Shown here: positions 50,601 to 59,600 of the stretch, in pieces | Numbering within the stretch: the stretch's first letter is position 1 | Layout of the letters: every line of letters begins with the position of its first letter | Assembly: GCA_014860445.1 (NCBI GenBank) | Contig: JACZJT010000070.1 | Coordinates: forward strand, 62,001 to 126,000 | Source: Burkholderiales bacterium | Lineage (GTDB): Bacteria; Pseudomonadota; Gammaproteobacteria; Burkholderiales; SG8-39 | Length of the DNA: 64,000 nt | Direction: 5' to 3' | Made by a program: the position numbers and the translations under genes | The notes under the pieces: generated by a model | Database searches by the model: none | Seen by the model: only the letters and a program-made list of their open reading frames with translations | Told to the model about the DNA's origin: nothing

Positions 50601-53600
50601 CCGACGCCGTCACCTTCAGCGTGCTGTTGGCGTCGATCGATGCCGCATCTTCGGCCGCAATCGTCACCGCGCCGCCGACATGGTTGTCTGCGGCCAGAGC
50701 AAGCGCCGGCACGCCCTCGACGTAGGCGTCGGCATAGCTGCTGACCTTGTTGTTGGCAACGACGAAGCCCACCGCCAGCGCCTCGGCGTCCTTCAGCGCC
50801 ACAGCGGCCGAAGTGGCTTCGTTGCTGACGGTGGCGTTGATTGCCGCCTCGGAGAGTGCCGATACGGTGAGGTCGCCGCCGATCGAAAGTGCCGTGTCCT
50901 TGATGTAGGCGTTGACTGCCGCCGGCTGTTCGCCGCCGAACGGCAGGCGCAGCTTAATCCAGCGTGTTGCCTTCCCGATTTCGTCTGCCGACAGCAGCAC
51001 GTCGTCCTGGGTGCCGTCGCCCCGGTACCAGTAGATGTCGCCGCTCGCCGCCTTGACTCGATCGCCCAGCGCCAGGCCATGCGCAGTGTCGCCCTGCTCG
51101 TAGTCATAGGACTCGAGCGGGCGCCCGAGCAGCGTCTCGAGTGAGTTGAACATCAGCGCCTGGGACTTCCAGCCGACCGTGTTGAAGGCCATGGTGACGC
51201 CCACGCCCTTGTCGCCGCTGGTGGTGGCACTCAGCGTTTCAGCGTCGATTACCGATAGGTTGGTGCCTTTGACCTGGAGATCGGCGCCGGTGGTGATGTC
51301 GCTGTCGGTAACGTAGGCATTCGCCGAACTGAGTACCTCGTTCATTGCAATCGTGCCGTTCACTGCGATCACAGTGCCCTTGCCCATGGCGCTGCCGCCG
51401 GAGGAGGTGACCGAACTGTCGGCGGTGGCCCGGATGACGGCCGTCTCGTCGGCGGTCACGGTCAGGCTGGCCGCAGTCAGCGTCTCATCGGCTACATGCG
51501 CGTCGACCGCGCTGCGCACGTCGTTGCGCACCAACAGACCGCCGACGGCGGTCGCATCCGAATCGGAAATGTTGTAGCCCGTCGGGATGTTCTTGGTGAG
51601 GAGGACTTCTTTCCAGAAGTCGAGATCGGTGTAGTCCTGGTCGTTCAGGTCGCGTGTCTGCGTCGTGCCCAGGTATTCGTAGATCGCGCCGCTGCCGCCG
51701 ATCTTCTTCCACTGGCTGGCGTCGCTGTAGTCAATCGTGCCTAAATCGTAGGTATCCGGGCTCGTGCCGATGTATTTGTAAACAACTCCGGCTTCGCCGC
51801 CGATCTTCACCCAGTCGGCGTCCGTGTCGTAGTCGATCGCGCCGAGGTCGAGCCGCAGACCGGCCCCGCCCGCTCCGACGAACTTGTAGATGCGTCCGGT
51901 TTCCCCGCCGCCCGTGTAGTCGTCGGCCAGTTGTACCGTGTCCCCCGCTACTACCAGGCGCCGGCCCGAATCGGTGGTGAATCGTGCGCTGTCGTAACCG
52001 TCGGCCAGTTCGATGCGGGTGCCGAGGCCGACCGCGTGCTCGCCGTCGTCGCTGGTGTAGGCCGCCGCGCCGTAATCGTCGGCCAGCCGCACCTTGTCGC
52101 CGAACTGCACCTGGCGCTCGCCCTCGCTCGACAGATGATCGGCCGGAATGAAGTCGTTCAGCGTCTCCTGCGCCATGGCGACGCCGCCGTCGTTGGTCGT
52201 AATCGACGACGAAACCAGCTTGACGTTGGCGTAGATCCCCGCGTTGTCGAGCGCGGCGACGGTGACGTCGCCCGTCACGTCCGCGTGGCCGATGTTTACC
52301 GGGTAGTTGACGAGCTTCCAGTTGGCCGTATCGGTCGCATAGTTCTGCGTGCCGAGATCGTGCGTAGCTGCCGCCAGACGCAACGGATCGACCAGTTCAT
52401 CCAGATTCAGGTCGAGGTCGAGGAAGCCGAGAAGATCGTCGACCGCATTGCTGCCGACGTACTCGTATACCTTGCCCGAGGAGACATCGAGGACGCGCGT
52501 TCCTGCGAGCAGCGGCTTCGAACCCTGGTCGCTGGTGTAGTCCGCCGTGTCGACGTCGATGTAAGCGCTGGCCCGGCTGCTGACCTTGTTGCTCGCGAGT
52601 ACGCCGCCGACGGCCTTGCCGCTCGCGTCGGTGAGCGCCCCGGCGGCGGAGTTGGTCGCATTGCTGATGGTGGCGTTAAGCTGCGCCTCGTTGGTGGCGG
52701 TTACGTTCAGGTCGCCTGCAACGTCGAGCGCCGAGTTCTGGATGTAAGCCCGCACCTCCGCCGGCTGTTCACCGCCGAACGGGGATTCTATCGGTGCCCA
52801 GTGCGCACCCACACCGGTGTAGTTCTGCAAACTCAGATCCACCGGCCCGCTGAGTATCGGGCCGCTTTCCTGCCCGAGATACCAGTAAACGGTGTCGCCG
52901 AATTTGACGCGGTCTCCCGGGTTCAGGCTGGGTACGATTTCGTCCGAATCGTAATCGTAGTCGTCGAGCGGCCGCCCGATGATGGTGTCCAGGGCATTGA
53001 ACAGGAAATTCTGCGACTGCCAGCCGATGGTGTTGAAGGCAAGCGTGACGCCGACGCCTTCATCGCCAGTGGCTGTGTCGCTGATGATGGTCGCGTCGAT
53101 CACGGAGTTGTTGACGGCTTCCACATTGAGGTTGGCGGTCGTGGTCGTGATCTCGCTGTCGCGTATGAACGCATCGGCGCGGCTGAGCACGACGTTGGTG
53201 ACCACCTGACCGTTGACCGCGAGCACCGAGCCCTCGCCGAAGGCGCTCCCGCCCGAGGCCTCGACGTTGATTTCCGCATTAGCCGCAATGAACGCGGTTT
53301 CCAGCGCGCGCACGTCGATGCTGGCCGCAGTAACGGTGGCGTTGTCAACCGAGGCTTCGACCGCGCTGCGCACATCGTTCATCACCACCAGGATGCCGAC
53401 GGCCGTAGCGTCCGAATCGGTGAGATTGCCGATGTTCGGGTACAGGTCCGCAAGGCCGTTGCTGCTGCTCAATTTCTGCCACAGCAGCGCGTTGCCGTAA
53501 TTCTGGTTCCCGAGGTTGAGCTGGATGCCCGGGGTCGAGCCGTCCGCGTCCAACGCCAACACATCCTCGTGTAGACCGATGAAGCGATAAGTCGCACCCG

Positions 53601-56600
53601 CGTCGCCGCCGCCCGCATAATTCGCGTCGAGCCGCACCTGCTGCGGCGAGTACTGCGCCGGCAGCACCGGGGGCACCGGCAGCACCGTGATGACACCGGA
53701 CTTGGTGGTGTAATCGTAGTCGCCGGGCAGAAGGGCTTCGATCTGGTCGACCACGCCCGAGAGCGTATTGGTCGATATCGCCTGCTGCACCACAATGCTG
53801 TCCGAGGTGATGCCCGCGACATCCTCGGCCTGCACCGTGAGGCTGCCTTCTGCCTGGACCGTGCCGCGCGCACCGGTGTAGTCGATATAGGCTTTGGCCA
53901 GACTGCTCACTTTGTTGCTCGCGAGCACGCCGCCGCCGGCCACGCTGGCGGCGCCGTCCATCACCCCGGGGATGACAATGTCCACCTCGGCCTCGGAGAT
54001 GTTGACATTGCCCACGGTCGCGTCGATCTGCGCCTCGGACAGCGCCGTCACCGACAGGTTGCCGTCAGCATGGATGGCTGAATCGACGATATACGCCTGC
54101 ACCTCGGCCGGCTGCTCGCCATTGAATGCCGAAGACAGGGTCGGGTCGCCCATCAAGGCGTCGAGCGCGTTGAACAGCACGTTCTGCGCTTTCCAGCCGA
54201 TGGCGTTGAAAGCTACGACCGCGGTCTTGGCGTCCCAGGACTCGACGGTGCTGGTCGTTTTCGATTCGATGAACGAAATGTTTTGCGCATCCACCACGAC
54301 GTCGCCGGCGGCGGTCGTGTCGACGCTGCCGCCGTCGATGAATGCATTGGCGCTGGAAAGCACATTGTTGGTGGCGATGACCCCGCCGGCGCCTTCCCAG
54401 GGCGACACCGTGCTGTCTTCGAGTGCGTTGATTCGGGCGCTTTCCAGCGCCTGCACGGTGACGTCGCCTGCGGCATCGACATCCGTGTCCTGCAACTTGG
54501 CCAGAACCGCGCTGCGCACGTCGTTGCGGTCGATCAGGCCGTAGAAACTCTGCGATTCCCCGGTCAACCCTTCCTTCTTCATGACGCTGCCGATCACCTC
54601 GAGCCCGGCGAAGACCGTCGAGTCGGTGATCAGATTGCTCGGGTTGAGCCGCTTCCAGAGCCCGAAGTCGGTGTAGACCTGATTGCCGAGGTTGACGCCC
54701 GCCTGTCCGAGCGCATCGGATCCCATGTATTGGTAGGTGCCGCCGACTTCGACCCAGCGGGTGGCGTCGCCGAAATCTTCAATGCCGATGTTGACCTGGC
54801 CCGGCGGCGTCGCGCCTATGAATCGGTATGAACTGCCCTGAGCACCCTTGTCGCCAGCGTAATCTTCGCTGATCTGCACCACGGTTCCGGTGGTAAGCGC
54901 AGCGAGCTGGTCGTCGCCGTCGGTTTCGAAGTCCGGCGCGTAGTAGTCGTCGGCGAGGCGCACCTTGTCGCCGAAATGCAGCTTCTTCGTACCCGAATCG
55001 CTGGTGTACTGATAGTCGTCCAGCAGCAGCCCTGCATACTTGTTCAACAGGCCCGCGCCCGCATCGTTGGTCGGCGACACCTCGGCGTACATCTTGGTCT
55101 GCGCATCGATCGCCGCGTCGTCCTGCGCCAGCACCATGACGCCGGCACCGGCGTTCACGCTTCCGCCTTGGATCACCGCCTCGGCCGAACTGCTGACCAT
55201 GTTGCTCGACAGGATGCCGCTCACGCTCATGCCGGCGGCACCGAAGAGCGCGCTCGGGAACGAGGTGGCATCGTTGGTGACCAGCGCATAGATCTGCGCC
55301 GCGGAATCAGCAGCGACGGTCACCGCACCCGCAGCATGCAGGTTCGAATCCGTCACGGTCGCGTGCACCGTCGCCGGCACTTCGCCACCGAAGGTGTCCA
55401 CCCCGAGCAGCGCGTCGAGCGTGTTGAACAGCAGGTTCTGCGCGCGCCAGCCTACGGTATTGAACGCAAGCAGGAACGAGGCTGCGTTAGCGCCCGACGT
55501 GGCCGCGCTGCGCGTGGTCGCATCGATCTGCGAAATGTTCTCCGCTACGACGTTGATATCGCCCTGGCCGTCCGCGCCGGGCGTGGTCGTGGTGATATCG
55601 CTGGCGTCGATGTGAGCGGCAGAGGTGCTGAGCACGAGGTTGGTCGCCACCACCGCATTGACGGCAAGTGATTCGCCCTTGCCGAAGGCGTCGCCACCCG
55701 ACGAAGAGGTTGCGGCGTCGGTCTCGGCGCGAATCACCGCGCTCTCCAGCGAGAGCACCTCGACCCGGCCGCCGGACTGCAATTTGGCGTTCTGGATAAA
55801 GGCTTCGACTGCGCTGCGCGCGTCGTTCAGCACGACGATGCCGCCGACCGCGATCGAATCCGACGGCGTGAAGTTCAAGCCGCTGGGCACGATCTGGGTG
55901 GTCGGATCGACCTTCCACAGGCCGGTATCGCCATAGTCGGCGGTGGCGAGGTTCAGCGACGGATCGGCCTGTCCCATATATATATAGATGGCGCCAGGGC
56001 TGCCGGTGACCTCGCGCCACAACGAATCGTCGCTGTAGTCCTGCAAGGCCAGATCGAGTGCATGGTCATCCGCTCCGAGATATTCGTAGACCGATCCACC
56101 GTTGCCGCCGATCGCCTGCCAGCGCGATGTGTCGGTATAGTCTTCGACACTCAGGTCGACACGCAGTCCGCGCGATCCTTCCTCGACAAAACGGTACAGA
56201 CCCCCGCCCACGCCGCGCGAAGCGTCGTATTCGCTCGACAGTTCCACCACGTCCCCCGTGCGCAGCAGGCGCACGCCGGAATCGGAGTCGAAAGTCACAT
56301 CGGCATAGCCGTCGGCAACCAGTACGTACTGACCGTTGGCAATGTCGGCCACGCTGTCTTCGTCATCCGTGGCGAAATCATTGCTGCCGAAATCGTCCGC
56401 CAGACGCACGCGCTGGCCGAAGCCGATGGACACGGAGCCTTCGTCCGACACGTAATCCGGCGGGTACAAGAGATTCAGCTCCGTATCCAGCCTTTCACCG
56501 CCGAGGCTCAGGCCGCCGTCGTTGCTTGTCACCGACGAGGACACCAGCTTGGTGTTGGCGTAAATGGCGGCGTTATCCTGTGCCCGGACGGTGACATCGC

Positions 56601-59600
56601 CGCCCGCTGTGACGTCGACGTTTCCATCAAAGGCGTCCGTGTAGCGGATATAGGCTTCCGCCGAACTGCTGACCTTGTTGCTTGCCAGGATGCCGCCGAT
56701 GCTCTTGCCGGAGGCGTTTACCAGCGCCGACGCCGCGGACGAGGCCGCGTTGCTGACGGTGGCGTTGACCTGTGCCTCGTTCTGCGCGGTGACCGCGATG
56801 TTGCCCGCGACATCAAGTTTTGAATCCAGCACATAGGCATGGACATTGGCCGGGTCTTCGTCGCCGTAGGGCGAGACGACCTCGGCCCACTTGTCCACCT
56901 CGTCGTGGAAATTCGATGCGAGCGTGACCTCGCTGCCGATGGCGTCGCCAATATAGCGATAGACCTTGTTATTGCTGTCCTTGACGCGGTCGCCAGGATC
57001 AAGCTTGTCCAGGGTTTCACCGATCAGGTAATCGATGTCGTCCAGGGGGCGTCCGATCAGCGCGTCGAGTGCGCTCAGCAGCAGGTTCTGCGACTCCCAG
57101 CCCACCGAGTTGAACGCCAGCACGACACCAATGGCCGCGTCTCCACTCGCTGTGGAACTGAGCAGCCTCGCGTCAATTTGCGACGTGTTCTGCGCCGCCA
57201 CGGACAGATCGCCCGAGCTTGTCGTGATTTCGCTGGCGGTGATGTAGGCGTCGGCATGACTGAGCACCAGATTGGTCACCGCCGAGCCATTGCCGGCGAT
57301 CACGGTGCCGCTGCCGTAGAGACTGCCGCCCGAGGCCTCCGCGGCACTCACCGTGAAGGCGTCGATGGTGGCATTCTCCACCGCGCTCACACCGAGTTGC
57401 GCCGCTTCAATCACCGCCTTATTGACATAGGCGTCCACGCCACCGCGCACATCGTTGCGCACCACCAGCCCGCCGATCGCCACCGAATCGGAATTCGAAA
57501 CGTTGCCAAAGGCAGGAATAACGTTGACGGAAGTGAGCCTTACCCACGGGCCAGTGGCATAGTTCTGAGCACCCAGGTCATCTGAGCCCAGGGGCAGCGG
57601 GTCCGTCCCGGTGTACTGATACACGGCACCGGGGGCACCGGAGCCGCCACTGTAATCAGCCGCCAGCCGCACCTTGTCATACTGCTGCAGCGTTGGCGTG
57701 CCCGATTTCGTCGTGTACTGGTATTCGTCGAGGAATGCGTTAACGAAGTTGTTGACGATACTCGCGCCGCCGTCGTTGCTGGTGGAGCCCTTGGCGAGCA
57801 TCCGCGTGTTCGCGATGATTGATGCGTTGTCGTTCGCCTCGATGCTCAAGGTCCCGCCGGCACTGACGTCGATATCCGGGTGGGTGTAGGAGTTCGAGTA
57901 GTCGATATAGGCCTTCGCCTCACTACTGACCATGTTGCTCGCGAGCACCGCGCTGATTGCGAGTCCGGTGGCACCATAGAGCGCAGAGGCAGCGGAGGTG
58001 GCTTCGTTGCCGGCTTTGGCATGGATGCTTGCGTCTGAGGCGGCGCTCAGTGAAATGTCGCGATCGGCGGTAAGTGTCGAATCGAGCGCATAAGCGCGCA
58101 CACCGGCCGTCTCTTCGTCGCCGATGTTGGTGGCGATGAGCGCGTCGATCGTCCGGAACAGGACGTTCTGCGCCTTCCAGCCTACCGTGTTGAACGCAAG
58201 CGTGACCCCGCCCGCCGTGTCGCCGGAGGTGACGGAGTTCAGCACCGTTGCGTCTATGAGCGAAGTGTTCTGCGCGTTGAGCGCAATGTTGCCAAGCGCG
58301 AACGCGTCGAACTCGTCCGCGTCGGTTGCGGTAACGACGCTGTCCTTGAGGTAGGCATCTGCCTGGCTCAGGATCATATTGGTCGCGACGATGCCGCTCC
58401 CAGCGACGACCGTGCCGCTACCGTAGGCGCTGCCGCCCGAGGCCGTCGCCGTCGCGTCCGAGGTCGCGATAATGGTGGCGTTTTCGATTGCGCCGACCTG
58501 CACATCGCCGTCGACCGTATTGACCGTGGCATTCTCGATTTTCGCCAGCACGTTGCTGCGCGCGTCGTTGAGCGCAATCAGCCCCCCGATCGCGATCGAG
58601 TCCGAACTGGTGAGGTTGTTGCCCTGCGGAACCAGCTGGGTTTCGAGGATTTCCTTCCACCAGTCGCGGTCGCTAAAGTCTTCGGTCGCCAGATCGCGAC
58701 CGGTCCCTGCCCAGTCCGCGTCCGTCCCCATGTATTCGTAGACGCGTCCAGGCGTTCCGCGGGTCTCGTCGAAATCGTTGGCGAGTATTACGCGCTTGCC
58801 GAAATCCAGGTTTGCGGGATGGTCTTCGCTCGTGTAATCGTGCGCGAGATACGCAACCGCCTGATTCAGGATGTTCGCGCCGCCGTCGCTGGTGGTGATG
58901 GAACTCGAAACCAGCTTGGCATTGGAGTAGATTCCGGCGTCGTCAGTCGCCAGGACTGAAATCGTACCGCCTGCATGCACATCATCCGGACCGAGGTCGC
59001 GGGAATAGGCGCCGGAATATTCAATGCTCGCCTCGGCCGCGCTGCTGACTTTGTTGCTCGCGAGCACAATGCCCCCCGCCCCGCCCAGCGCGCCGTAAAG
59101 TGTGGAAGCCATGGTCTCGGCGGCATTGCTGACGGTGGCGTTGATCTGCTCCGCGGCACCCGCATGAACTGTCAGGTCGCCGCCGGCGACGACGTCGGTA
59201 TCGAGCAGGTAGGCGCGCGCCTGCGCCGGCGTGGCCTCGGCCACCGGCAGGATGTTTTCTATCAGGTCATTGCCGGGGTCGCCGATGAAATCGTTTATCG
59301 TATTCATCAGCACGCCGGCCATGTCCCAGCCCACCGCGTTCAAGGCCATGACGGCGCCGAAAGTCAGACCGCCGCCCAGCGCCCCCGCGGTGGCGTCGCC
59401 TTTGACCCTGGCGTCTATCGCCGCTTCGTTGACTGCGTCTAGCGTTATGTCGCCGGTGCTGGTCGTGAGGACGGAATCGTCGGCGTATGCCTCGACGTTT
59501 CCATTGGCGACGTTGATCGCGAAAATCTCGGCATCGGCGAAAACCAGGCCGGAGGTGCGCAGCGTCGTGGTCGCGCTCAGCCTGGAGCGGTTGTCGGCGG

